Shown: positions 17,973-24,990 of the stretch, piece after piece | How positions within the stretch are numbered: position 1 is the stretch's first letter | Layout of the letters: each line of letters begins with the position of its first letter | Assembly: GCA_002840835.1 (NCBI GenBank) | Contig: PHCQ01000049.1 | Span: 1-37,441 of the forward strand | Reading direction: 5' to 3' | Origin: Betaproteobacteria bacterium HGW-Betaproteobacteria-16 | GTDB lineage: Bacteria; Pseudomonadota; Gammaproteobacteria; Burkholderiales; Burkholderiaceae_C | Length of the DNA: 37,441 nt | The notes under the pieces: generated by a model | Seen by the model: only the letters and a program-made list of their open reading frames with translations | Told to the model about the DNA's origin: nothing | Databases searched by the model: none | Translations under genes and position numbers: made by a program

Positions 17973-19307
17973 TCACCTGCGTCGTTCGTCGGCAGCACCG
18001 GCCCATTGCCCTTGTCCCTGTGCACTGGCCAGGTACGCGTCCATCAAACGGGTGGGGTCGTGCATCAGGCGGTCTTTCCAGCTGCCCAGCTTCACCTGGC
18101 CTTCCACCAGCCCCCGCATCACACCCACATGTTCGGTCCAGCCCACCGAATTGCAGCCCACCATGACGTCGTCCTTGAACTGCAGGCTCAGGTGGCGCCC
18201 TCTGGCCTTGTCGGTCAGTTCGGTGTGTTCACCGCCTGGCACGCCCTCCCAGTTGCCGAAGCTGGTGGAGATCAGGCCCAGCGTGTCCAGAACGTTGATC
18301 TGCGTCACGCCCTTGAGCTCGGTCTTCTGGCCCACCATGTTGAGCGCGGCCACGCGCGCCTGCTCGGCCGCGTTGGGCTGGATGGCGCTGACGATGGTCT
18401 TGCCGCTGACCTTGTCGAAAGCTTCTGCGCAATCGCCTGCGGCATAAACGCCGGGCACATTGGTCTGCAGGTGTTCGTCTGTCAGCACACCCAGCAGGCA
18501 GGTGATGCCCGAGTCTTTCAGAAAACCGATCGCCGGGCGCACGCCGGTGGCGCTGATGACCAGGTCGGCTTCCACGGTTTGCCCGTTGGAAAGTTTCACA
18601 CGCAGCGCCGCCGAAGGTTCGTCTGACCCAAGGCCGATGGCACTGGCGATTTTGCTCACCACGCCGCCACTGCCGGCTTCGATGCCTTCGACCTTGGTGC
18701 CGGTGTACACGTTCACGCCCTTTTTCTCGCACCACTCGCGGATCATGTTGCCCGCCGTGGGGCCCATCATGCGCGGCACCATGCGGTCGCCCATTTCCAC
18801 CACGCTCAGTGCCACGCCGCGCGCGGCCAGGGCCTCCATGATGATGCAGCCGATGAAGCCTGCCCCCATCTGCAGCACGCGCGCACCGGGCTTGGCCAGC
18901 TTCATGATGGCGCGTGCGTCATCCAGGGTCCAGCACGGGTGCACGCCGGGCGAGTCCATGCCGGGAATGGGCGGACGCACCGGGTGCGAACCGGTGGCGA
19001 TCAGCAGGCGGTCGAAGGACAGCGTGGTTCCGTTGTCCAGCGTCACCGTGCGGGCCGCTGCATCCACCGCCGTGGCACGGCCACCCACCTGGTCAATGCG
19101 CAGGTCGGCGTAGTGCGTGAGGCTCTTGCGCAGGTAAGTGCCCGTTTCCTTCACATTGCCGATCAGCAGGTAGGGAATGGCCATGCGCGAATACGGCGGC
19201 TCGGCTTCGTCACCCACCAGGGTGATCTGGTCTTCGGGCGCGTGCTTGCGGATGGTCTCTGCGGCGATGACACCGGCGGGGCCGGCGCCCAGGATGACGT
19301 GGTGCAT
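17973..19307 (-). CDS. aorC: AOR FAD/NAD(P)-binding reductase subunit
   Basis: Protein of 444 residues of the pyridine-nucleotide-disulfide oxidoreductase family. It shows an N-terminal FAD-binding Rossmann motif (HVILGAGPAGVIAAE), a second nucleotide motif (VLQMGAGFIGCIIMEA) and the FAD-contact motif GVYAAGDCAEAFD. In the Aromatoleum-type enzyme this subunit passes electrons from the FeS/tungsten subunits to NAD+. I chose the ATG at 19307: AGGAG lies 6 nt before it, whereas the longer frame from 19370 would start upstream of an intrinsic terminator. No redox-active CxxxxC pair is seen near the FAD, which fits an NADH-type transfer role rather than a disulfide reductase. Confidence 0.9.
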   Translation of the reverse strand: MHHVILGAGPAGVIAAETIRKHAPEDQITLVGDEAEPPYSRMAIPYLLIGNVKETGTYLRKSLTHYADLRIDQVGGRATAVDAAARTVTLDNGTTLSFDRLLIATGSHPVRPPIPGMDSPGVHPCWTLDDARAIMKLAKPGARVLQMGAGFIGCIIMEALAARGVALSVVEMGDRMVPRMMGPTAGNMIREWCEKKGVNVYTGTKVEGIEAGSGGVVSKIASAIGLGSDEPSAALRVKLSNGQTVEADLVISATGVRPAIGFLKDSGITCLLGVLTDEHLQTNVPGVYAAGDCAEAFDKVSGKTIVSAIQPNAAEQARVAALNMVGQKTELKGVTQINVLDTLGLISTSFGNWEGVPGGEHTELTDKARGRHLSLQFKDDVMVGCNSVGWTEHVGVMRGLVEGQVKLGSWKDRLMHDPTRLMDAYLASAQGQGQWAGAADERRR

Positions 19308-19327
19308 GTCGGTCTCCTCAATAAATG

Positions 19328-19357
19328 AAAAAGGGGGCAGCGTGACAACTGCCCCCT
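19328..19357 (-). terminator. Intrinsic terminator/attenuator between aorB and aorC
   Basis: On the minus strand: perfect 9-bp stem AGGGGGCAG / CTGCCCCCT with an 8-nt loop, followed by five T (plus-strand A run 19328-19332). It lies 33 bp after the aorB stop and just before the aorC ribosome site, so aorC-E expression needs read-through or a promoter of its own. Confidence 0.85.
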
Positions 19358-19390
19358 GGGTTCCAGCCAAAGCTCAAGAGGGGCCAGGCA

Positions 19391-21238
19391 TCAAAGGCTC
19401 AGGCGCGCCCGGGTCTCTGCGGTGGGTCGGCCTTCCGTGTCCCAGCCGCGAGCGGCGTAGTACTTGGGCAGCATCTCGGGCAGCTTGCTGACCATGCCTT
19501 TGGACGCACCGGTCTTGGCGGCTTCGGTGAGCAAGCGCTTGGGCAGGCTGTCGTCCTTGGCGGTGAAGCCGGCGGCGTTGTTGAACTCGCGCTCCATGTT
19601 CCAGATGCGCTCACCGATCTTCTCCAGCTCTTCGGTGGTGAATTCCTCTGTGCACGCAGCCTGCAACTGAGGGGCCAGATCGGCCACGCCCCAGGCGAAG
19701 GTGGTGAACACACACAGCCCTGACGAATCGAACGCGGCGGTGGCGTCCTGGAAAGCCTTCACGAGCTCTGGCTTGCCTTCGCTCTCGACCGGGTCGGTCT
19801 TGACCGGAATGCCCAGCACTTCAGACGCGATGGTGTAGCCGCGCAGGTGGCAGGCGCCCCGGTTGCTGGTGGCATAAGCCAGGCCGATGCCCTGGATGGC
19901 ACGGCCATCGTAGGCCGGGAACTCCTGACCTTTCACGCTCATGGACAGGTCGGGGTAGCCGTATTTTTCAGTCAAACGCTTGGAGCCCTGACCGATCTCC
20001 TTACCGAAGCCTTCACCCTTGGCGGTGATCTCGGCGAAATGCGCCAGCGCCTGCGCCGAACCGAACTTCGCGTCAATGCCGAGCTGCTCCTTGGTCAGCA
20101 CGCCCATCTCATACAACTCCATCACCGCACCCACAGTGGCACCGAAACTGATGGGGTCGAAGCCCTCTTCGTTGCACAGCAGGTTGGCGTACTGCAAAGC
20201 CTCCAGGTCGTTCACGCCATTGGCCGCGCCCAGCGCCCAGGCCGCTTCGTATTCCAGGCCGCCATTGGCGCCCCAGTACTGCGGCTTGTTCTGCACGGTG
20301 AAGTGGCCTTCGTCCATCTTGCTGATGCGACCGCAGGCAATGGTGCAGCCGAAGCAGGCCTGGTTGGTCACCAGATGCTTCTTGCCGTCGCTCTCGCGCG
20401 GCGTGACCATGGCTTCGGCGGAGATGTCCTTGGCACCTTCGAACTGCACGTCGCGGTGGTTGCGGGTGGGCAGCGCACCGATCTCGTTGATCACGTTCAT
20501 CAGCACCTGCGTGCCGTAGGCTGGCAGGCCCTGACCCGTCACGGCGTTTTCTGCCAGGATCTTCTTTTTCTCGAAGGTGGTCTTCATGAAGGCCTTCGGG
20601 TCGCGGATGTTGCCCACGCCCTTGGTGCCGCGCACCGCAATCGCCTTGAGGTTCTTGCTGCCCATGACCGCACCCACGCCAGAACGGCCGGCCGCCCGGT
20701 GCAGGTCGTTCACCACGGCAGCAAACAGCACGCCGTTCTCACCCGCCTTGCCGATGCTGGACACCCGCACCAGCGGGTCCTGCAGGCTGGACTTGAGGAT
20801 CTCTTCGGTCTTCCACACGCTCTGGCCCCAGAGGTGCGAGGCGTCGCGCAGTTCGGCTTCGTCGTCGCTGATGTGCAGGTACACCGGCTTGGCGGACTTG
20901 CCTTCGACGATCACCATGTCCCAGCCGGCCATCTTGAGTTCGGCTCCGAAGTAGCCGCCCGAATTGGAGCAGGCAATGGCACCGGTGAGCGGACCCTTGG
21001 TGATCACGGTGTAGCGGCCGCCAGTAGAGGCCATGGTGCCGGTGAGAGGCCCGGTGGCCCAGATCAGTTTGTTGTCGGCCGAGAGCGGGTCGACCTTGGG
21101 GTCGATCTCGCTGATGAGGTATTTGCTGCCAAGACCGCGTGAGCCCAGGTAGGCGCGCGCCCACTCCATGTTCAGCGGTTCGGATTTCACAGTGCCTGCC
21201 GTCAGATTGACGCGAAGCAGTTTTCCAGCCCAGGACAT
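19391..21238 (-). CDS. aorB: Tungsten-containing aldehyde:ferredoxin oxidoreductase, catalytic subunit
   Basis: Enzyme of 615 residues that oxidises aldehydes to carboxylic acids at a tungsten bis-pyranopterin site. AOR-family features: N-terminal domain starting SWAGKLLRVNL, pterin-contact segments GGRYTVITKGPLTGAIA and AAGRSGVGAVMGSKNLKAIA, [4Fe-4S] ligands CFGCTIACG in the middle, and the late Cys in FDSSGLCVFTTF, which together give the four cluster ligands. Length matches the family (about 600-620). The ATG at 21238 has AAGGAG 8 nt upstream; the extra 22 codons to 21304 overlap the upstream gene's end and are not conserved. With the FeS subunit before it and an FAD subunit after it, it belongs to the three-subunit bacterial AorABC type. 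Oxygen sensitivity and substrate range cannot be read from sequence. Confidence 0.95.
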   Translation of the reverse strand: MSWAGKLLRVNLTAGTVKSEPLNMEWARAYLGSRGLGSKYLISEIDPKVDPLSADNKLIWATGPLTGTMASTGGRYTVITKGPLTGAIACSNSGGYFGAELKMAGWDMVIVEGKSAKPVYLHISDDEAELRDASHLWGQSVWKTEEILKSSLQDPLVRVSSIGKAGENGVLFAAVVNDLHRAAGRSGVGAVMGSKNLKAIAVRGTKGVGNIRDPKAFMKTTFEKKKILAENAVTGQGLPAYGTQVLMNVINEIGALPTRNHRDVQFEGAKDISAEAMVTPRESDGKKHLVTNQACFGCTIACGRISKMDEGHFTVQNKPQYWGANGGLEYEAAWALGAANGVNDLEALQYANLLCNEEGFDPISFGATVGAVMELYEMGVLTKEQLGIDAKFGSAQALAHFAEITAKGEGFGKEIGQGSKRLTEKYGYPDLSMSVKGQEFPAYDGRAIQGIGLAYATSNRGACHLRGYTIASEVLGIPVKTDPVESEGKPELVKAFQDATAAFDSSGLCVFTTFAWGVADLAPQLQAACTEEFTTEELEKIGERIWNMEREFNNAAGFTAKDDSLPKRLLTEAAKTGASKGMVSKLPEMLPKYYAARGWDTEGRPTAETRARLSL

Positions 21239-21264
21239 ATCGGTTCTCCTTGTGTGCGTGGTGA

Positions 21265-21741
21265 TCAGGCGGCGGCAGGCTGGTTGCCCAGCTTGTCGGC
21301 CCACTGCTTCATCTTGTCGATGCCGGTCCAGTTGGCATCAATGAAGGTGATCGCGGTCGTGGGGCAGGCTTCGACGCAAGCCGGCTCTCCATCGCACAGG
21401 TCGCACTTCTGGACCTTGCCGGTTTCCTGCACATAGTTGATGGTGCCGAACGGGCAGGCGATGGTGCAGACCTTGCACCCCACGCAGGTGGTCTCGTTGA
21501 CCACCTTGGCACCGGTCATCTTGTCCACCGTGATCGCTTCCACCGGGCAGGCGTGCAGACACCAGGCTTCGTCGCACTGCGTGCAGGTGTAGGGCACCTT
21601 CTTGCCGGTGTGATGAAAGTCGAACACCTTGATGCGCGATTTGGAGGTGGCGTAGGTGCCGTAGTTCTCGAAGGAACAGGCCATTTCGCACTGCAAGCAG
21701 CCGGTGCATTTGTCCGGGTTGATGTGCAGGACTTTCTGCAT
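21265..21741 (-). CDS. aorA: AOR electron-transfer subunit with four [4Fe-4S] sites
   Basis: Ferredoxin-like protein of 158 residues with sixteen cluster-type Cys arranged in four groups: CTGCLQCEMAC, CTQCDEAWCLHACP, CVGCKVCTIACP and CDLCDGEPACVEACP. This is the HycB/NuoG-type polyferredoxin layout that carries four [4Fe-4S] clusters. In Aromatoleum AorA, repeated copies of this subunit form a wire of clusters through the AorAB units to AorC. It is the first gene of the operon, and its stop is 26 bp before aorB. CAGGAG lies 8 nt before the ATG. The upstream 238 bp are shared with the divergent Fis-type regulator. Confidence 0.93.
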   Translation of the reverse strand: MQKVLHINPDKCTGCLQCEMACSFENYGTYATSKSRIKVFDFHHTGKKVPYTCTQCDEAWCLHACPVEAITVDKMTGAKVVNETTCVGCKVCTIACPFGTINYVQETGKVQKCDLCDGEPACVEACPTTAITFIDANWTGIDKMKQWADKLGNQPAAA

Positions 21742-21769
21742 GTATGTCTCCTGTTGGGTAGCGGCGCAA

Positions 21770-21807
21770 GCTATGCAGCGCCATGCCTATGTGGGAAAGT
21801 GCATAGC
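21770..21807. promoter_or_regulatory. 8-bp inverted repeat upstream of aorA (candidate operator)
   Basis: GCTATGCA at 21770-21777 and its exact reverse complement TGCATAGC at 21800-21807 are 30 bp apart centre to centre, which places them on the same face of the helix (about three turns). They lie just before aorA (start 21741). I could not find a convincing -35/-10 or -24/-12 promoter for aorA, so which step would be controlled is unclear. Confidence 0.4.
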
Positions 21808-21838
21808 CATTGTTCAAGCGCCACCGGGGCTTTCAGTT

Positions 21839-21852
21839 CAGGGTTATCCCTA
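21839..21852. promoter_or_regulatory. CAGGGNTATCCCTA motif, aor control region
   Basis: CAGGGTTATCCCTA. A 14-mer with 13 identical bases, CAGGGGTATCCCTA, occurs at 29306-29319 just before the pqqA promoter, and a looser relative GGGAATACCC lies at 24945-24954 before the sigma-54 activator gene. The GGG-N4-CCC symmetry suggests a dimeric binding protein. Confidence 0.35.
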
Positions 21853-21875
21853 ATTGGACATGCATGCAAACGGAT

Positions 21876-21892
21876 ATTCTCAAAATGAAACA
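21876..21892. promoter_or_regulatory. 7-3-7 imperfect palindrome upstream of the GAF-Fis regulator
   Basis: ATTCTCA-AAA-TGAAACA. It resembles TGTCTCA-CAA-CGAGGCA at 24905-24921 upstream of the other Fis-type regulator (11 of 15 core bases identical, differences mostly transitions). Both lie in divergent control regions of alcohol/aldehyde oxidation genes. Confidence 0.35.
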
Positions 21893-21979
21893 CTGGCCCT
21901 TCGCCCACTGTGCGTGCGCGAGTCCGCACATCGGGACAGAATGGTGGTGCCACAGCGAAAAGACCGGAAGACAAGTTCC

Positions 21980-23080
21980 ATGACGACGCCACACACCATG
22001 CCTGCCGCTCCCTCGGAAAGGGAGCGCCTCTCCCGGATCGAGAAGGCCCGCCACGACATCCTGAGTGATGGTGCGCTGACCCCGACCGAGTGGGTCGAAC
22101 CCTGGATCGACCGGTCATGGCGGCGCTGCCTGGCGCGGGGCTTCCGGCCTGCACAGCGCCTGTCGTTCGACGCCGTGTCGGCCGCCGAGGCCCGGCGCGC
22201 CCTGGAAGCCAGCCAGCCTCTTTTGAAGGCGGCAGCGCCGGTGATCCGCTCGCTGGCCCGCGCCATGGCCGACACGCGCTATTTCGCCGTGCTGACCGAT
22301 GCCCAGGGCGTGGTGATCGACGTCAACGGCCCCATCGACCACCAGAATCCGCAAGCCACTGCGATCGCCCGCATTGGCGTGAACCTGTCGGAAGCGGCTG
22401 TGGGCACCACCGCCATCGGCGCCACGCTGACCGAATTGCAGCCGGTGTGGCTGCACCGGGGCGAACACTTCTTTGACGACACCACGGTTTACAGCTGCGC
22501 CGGCGCTCCGCTGTTTGGCCCGGATGGTCGATGCGTGGGCATGCTGGACCTGACCGGCATCAACGTGCCGGAACGCCCTGCCCTCAAACACCTGGTCACC
22601 CAGTCTGCCCGCAGCATCGAAAACGCGCTCACGCTGGCACAGCCGCACCGCCTGTTGCTGCGCATCAGCTGGCCAGGCGCCGGGCTGGGCGAAGAGAGTG
22701 ATGGCCTGGTGTGCGTGGACGCCGATGGCCGCATCACCGGCGCCAACCGCACGGCAGCCGACATGCTGACCCTGCCCTCCGGCTTGCCCTGGCCACATTG
22801 CAGTGATGTGTTCGCCGTACCGCCCGACAGCCTTTTCGATGCCGCACGCGCCCAACGCGCTGCCACTGAACTGCCTCTTTGGTCAGGCCTGCGACTGCAG
22901 GTGCTCGCACGACTGAACCATGGGGGCGCGGGCGCCATCACCCCTCAGCAGCCCCTGAAAGACGTGGAAACCGCGCTGATTCGCCGCGCGGTTGAAGAAG
23001 CACGTGGCAACGTCATGGAAGCCGCACGCGTGCTCGGCATCAGCCGGGCCACGGTATACCGCAAGATCGGGAGGAGATGA
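21980..23080 (+). CDS. GAF-PAS-Fis regulator lacking the AAA+ domain
   Basis: Transcription factor of 366 residues related to AcoR-type activators. It has an N-terminal helical part with DRSWRRCLARGF (about 40-55), a GAF-like sensor domain (about 90-215), a PAS-like segment (about 238-300, DGLVCVDADGRITGAN) and a C-terminal Fis-type helix-turn-helix (about 325-366, GNVMEAARVLGISRATVYRKI). The AAA+ sigma-54-interacting module (Walker A, GAFTGA, Walker B) that AcoR has between PAS and HTH is absent, and no frameshift remnant of it is visible. It therefore cannot open sigma-54 promoters by itself. Divergent from aorABCDE, so probably its regulator. The ATG at 21980 has GGAAG 9 nt upstream; the frame is open further 5' but without homology. 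Confidence 0.88.
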   Translation: MTTPHTMPAAPSERERLSRIEKARHDILSDGALTPTEWVEPWIDRSWRRCLARGFRPAQRLSFDAVSAAEARRALEASQPLLKAAAPVIRSLARAMADTRYFAVLTDAQGVVIDVNGPIDHQNPQATAIARIGVNLSEAAVGTTAIGATLTELQPVWLHRGEHFFDDTTVYSCAGAPLFGPDGRCVGMLDLTGINVPERPALKHLVTQSARSIENALTLAQPHRLLLRISWPGAGLGEESDGLVCVDADGRITGANRTAADMLTLPSGLPWPHCSDVFAVPPDSLFDAARAQRAATELPLWSGLRLQVLARLNHGGAGAITPQQPLKDVETALIRRAVEEARGNVMEAARVLGISRATVYRKIGRR

Positions 23081-23160
23081 CCCGCCTGCGCCGCTTCGCG
23101 GCTTCCCCCCAGGGGGACCACGCCCTTGGACCTGCAAAGCCGGATCTTCGGCGTGTGTTG
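23081..23160. repeat. REP-like GC-rich intergenic element, family A copy 4 (inverted)
   Basis: CTGCGCCGCTTCGCGGCTTCCCC-type start, CCCCCAGGGGG hairpin, GCAAAGCCGGATCTTCGGCGTGTG end. Closest relative is the copy at 31365-31446. It lies between convergent genes (regulator and binding protein) and may help stop transcription. Confidence 0.7.
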
Positions 23161-23215
23161 GATGAATGCACGCGCTCCGCAGAGGTCGTGGGATCGCAGG
23201 CGGCGTGGGCGGTCT

Positions 23216-24124
23216 CTATGGCGCGGTGAGCGTCATGCCTTGCTGCTGGAAAATCTTCAGCAGTTCCCCGCCCTCGCGCAGCGACTTGAGCGCCGCTTCC
23301 AGCGCCTGGCCCAGCTCTTTGTGGCCAGACTTGATCGCCATGCCCACCGGCCAGCCGGTGTCGACGATGCCGTTGTTGAAGTTGATCTTGGCCATACGGA
23401 AGTGGGTGGCGCTGTCCGGGTTGCGTGACAGCACCGACTCAGCCTGTGCGCGCGTCACAAACGCCGCCACGGCCTTGCCATCTACCGCAGCCTGGACCGC
23501 TTCAGTGCCCGTGTTGTGGATCGAGACCTGCGGGCGCAACAGCCCACCGCCGTAACCCATGAGCACACTCGCCGCACCTGCGCCACGCTCGGCGGCCAGC
23601 GGCACGCCCTTGAGGTCTTCGGGCGCCGCTGCGCCTATGAGCTTGCGGGCGTCGTGCACCAGCACCAGTGACTCCCGCATGTAAGGCGCGAAGATCATCA
23701 CTTGCGGATTTTTCTGTGCCAGGTACTTGTCGGCCGGCACGTGCAGCATCACGTCGGCGGGACCATAGCCCAGGTAGTGCCCCTTCCAGACCATATTGCG
23801 CAGGTCATCGCCCATGTTTTCGCCCGCATCGAAGGGGAGCAACGAGAGCTTCAGGTTCAGCTGCCGCGCAAGACCTTCGGCCAGTGCCACATCCAATCCC
23901 TTCATGTCGGTCGCGGCACCGTCTGAGAACGGTGCGTTGTCCTTGTACACCGCGACCTTCAGCAGGCTACTGGCGCGGATGCGCGCGAGGTCGGTGAGTT
24001 CGTTCTGGGCAAACGCCGGGTGGTGCCCGACCGCGAGCGGCACCAACATGGCCAGCGTCTGCCGGCGGGTGAGCCCGCGACTCACGGCCCTGGGCTCCTC
24101 GAAGTTTTTTTCATCGGATGGCAT
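23216..24124 (-). CDS. Quinoprotein-dehydrogenase-associated periplasmic binding protein
   Basis: Protein of 302 residues related to the solute-binding proteins of ABC transporters (bacterial extracellular family 3), of the branch found beside PQQ-dependent dehydrogenases (MoxJ-like; TIGR03871 type). A Tat-type signal is visible: LTRRQTLAMLVPLAVG with cleavage near AFAQ (residue 40). The body starts LLKVAVYKDNAPFSD and has the typical GLDVALAEGLARQL stretch. MoxJ-type proteins are needed to mature or assemble methanol dehydrogenase rather than to import a nutrient; I infer a similar helper role here. It follows pedF by 46 bp, so they form an operon, and no permease or ATPase gene is nearby. 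Confidence 0.88.
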   Translation of the reverse strand: MPSDEKNFEEPRAVSRGLTRRQTLAMLVPLAVGHHPAFAQNELTDLARIRASSLLKVAVYKDNAPFSDGAATDMKGLDVALAEGLARQLNLKLSLLPFDAGENMGDDLRNMVWKGHYLGYGPADVMLHVPADKYLAQKNPQVMIFAPYMRESLVLVHDARKLIGAAAPEDLKGVPLAAERGAGAASVLMGYGGGLLRPQVSIHNTGTEAVQAAVDGKAVAAFVTRAQAESVLSRNPDSATHFRMAKINFNNGIVDTGWPVGMAIKSGHKELGQALEAALKSLREGGELLKIFQQQGMTLTAP

Positions 24125-24170
24125 GGTGCGTTGTCTCTCTTGTGGTTGTCGGTGGGGCGGCGGGCAGGAA

Positions 24171-24668
24171 TCAGGGTTCGCGACGCGTCTCGATGTAGGT
24201 GCGGATGGCCCACACCGCTTCCTGCGTCAGCGTGCCTTCAAACGGTGGCATGTAAACGCGACCATCGCGCACGCGGCCACGCCGCACCGTGGCAGTGAAA
24301 AAGTCGTCCATCTCCCTGAAGCAGGCAGCTTTCTTGGCCGCATCGGCCAGCCCTGTGCAGTCGCCGTCGAACTTGCGCAGGTCCGGGGACATGCCGCCGG
24401 AAATGGCCTCCAGGCCGTGACAGCGCGCGCAGTTCTGGTTGTATGCCGAGCTGCCGATGCGCAGCGCTTCGCCTCGCGCAGGACTCTGTTCGTTGTAGGG
24501 ATTGGCGTCGAGCCACTTGTCGCCGAGCTGCGGCAGCGTGTGGGTGTCCACGCTCTGCGGCACCACATCACCGTGGGCCATGACGACGGCGGCGACAAGG
24601 CCACTGGCAGCCAGGACCAGCACACGCAGCGCGGTACGCGAGGGTTTCTTGAAGAGAGGGGATTTCAT
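24171..24668 (-). CDS. pedF: Cytochrome c550, electron acceptor of PQQ alcohol dehydrogenase
   Basis: Periplasmic c-type cytochrome of 165 residues, with an N-terminal signal (basic KKPSRTALR, hydrophobic core, cleavage near VMAHG). The heme site is CARCH (Cys80, Cys83, His84) within SSAYNQNCARCHGLEA, a stretch characteristic of PedF/ExaB-type cytochromes c550 that take electrons from quinoprotein ethanol dehydrogenase. A candidate axial Met lies in VYMPPFEG. CAGGAG lies upstream of the ATG at 24668. A strong -24/-12 promoter lies 41-56 bp upstream. It is divergent from the sigma-54 activator and first in an operon with the binding protein at 23216. Confidence 0.93.
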   Translation of the reverse strand: MKSPLFKKPSRTALRVLVLAASGLVAAVVMAHGDVVPQSVDTHTLPQLGDKWLDANPYNEQSPARGEALRIGSSAYNQNCARCHGLEAISGGMSPDLRKFDGDCTGLADAAKKAACFREMDDFFTATVRRGRVRDGRVYMPPFEGTLTQEAVWAIRTYIETRREP

Positions 24669-24708
24669 GGGGATGTCTCCTGTTGTCTGACGGCTTCACC
24701 CCTCTTTC

Positions 24709-24724
24709 AGCAATATGCGGGCCA
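24709..24724 (-). promoter_or_regulatory. Sigma-54 (-24/-12) promoter of pedF
   Basis: On the minus strand TGGCCC-GCATA-TTGCT, against the consensus TGGCAC-N5-TTGC(A/T): one mismatch, with the invariant GG and GC exactly 10 bp apart. It begins about 56 nt upstream of the pedF ATG, leaving a short leader. The neighbouring gene encodes a full-length sigma-54 activator. Confidence 0.85.
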
Positions 24725-24830
24725 CCATCTCCGGGCATCTTCAGACGCACACTCAGACGGCCATCCAGCGGCCACGCCGGGGGCCAGGTGTTCCAAATTG
24801 AATCATCTGCCCCTCATCGGACCAGCGCAC

Positions 24831-24845
24831 TGTCACAGACTGACA
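24831..24845. promoter_or_regulatory. TGTCA-N5-TGACA inverted repeat
   Basis: TGTCACAGACTGACA, about 110-135 bp upstream of the sigma-54 promoter of pedF, a usual distance for an activator-binding enhancer. It may be an alternative or extra site to the palindrome at 24905. Confidence 0.35.
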
Positions 24846-24904
24846 TCCCGACGCGCCGGACTTCGGGCCACAGGGGGCCACGCCCGTTGGCGGACTACTT
24901 GCTA

Positions 24905-24921
24905 TGTCTCACAACGAGGCA
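24905..24921. promoter_or_regulatory. 7-3-7 imperfect palindrome, candidate enhancer site
   Basis: TGTCTCA-CAA-CGAGGCA, about 180-200 bp upstream of the pedF -24 element and 70-86 bp before the activator gene. TGAGACA, the exact reverse complement of its left arm, lies at 24967-24973. It is related to the site at 21876-21892. Confidence 0.4.
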
Positions 24922-24990
24922 GTCGGTACAACATGTTTCATACCGGGAATACCCAGTGTTGATTCATGAGACAGATATGAAGAGAATCAC

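Larger units (their letters stand above)
24669..24990. other. 322-bp divergent control region, pedF / sigma-54 activator
   Basis: No gene is seen here. It holds the sigma-54 promoter of pedF (24709-24724), a TGTCA-N5-TGACA inverted repeat at 24831-24845, a 7-3-7 imperfect palindrome at 24905-24921, related half sites TGTTTCA (24934-24940) and TGAGACA (24967-24973), and GGGAATACCC (24945-24954). The promoter of the activator gene itself is not evident. Confidence 0.7.

Noticed and set aside
19847..21142. 431-codon plus-strand frame opposite aorB
   Set aside because: The minus frame is a clear AOR with cluster Cys and pterin motifs; the plus frame is a GC-bias artefact.
21742..21979. Sigma-54 promoter for aorA
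   Set aside because: TGGCTATGCACTTTCC and TGGCGCTGCATAGCTTGC resemble the consensus but break the invariant GC or the spacing, so I did not call a -24/-12 site.
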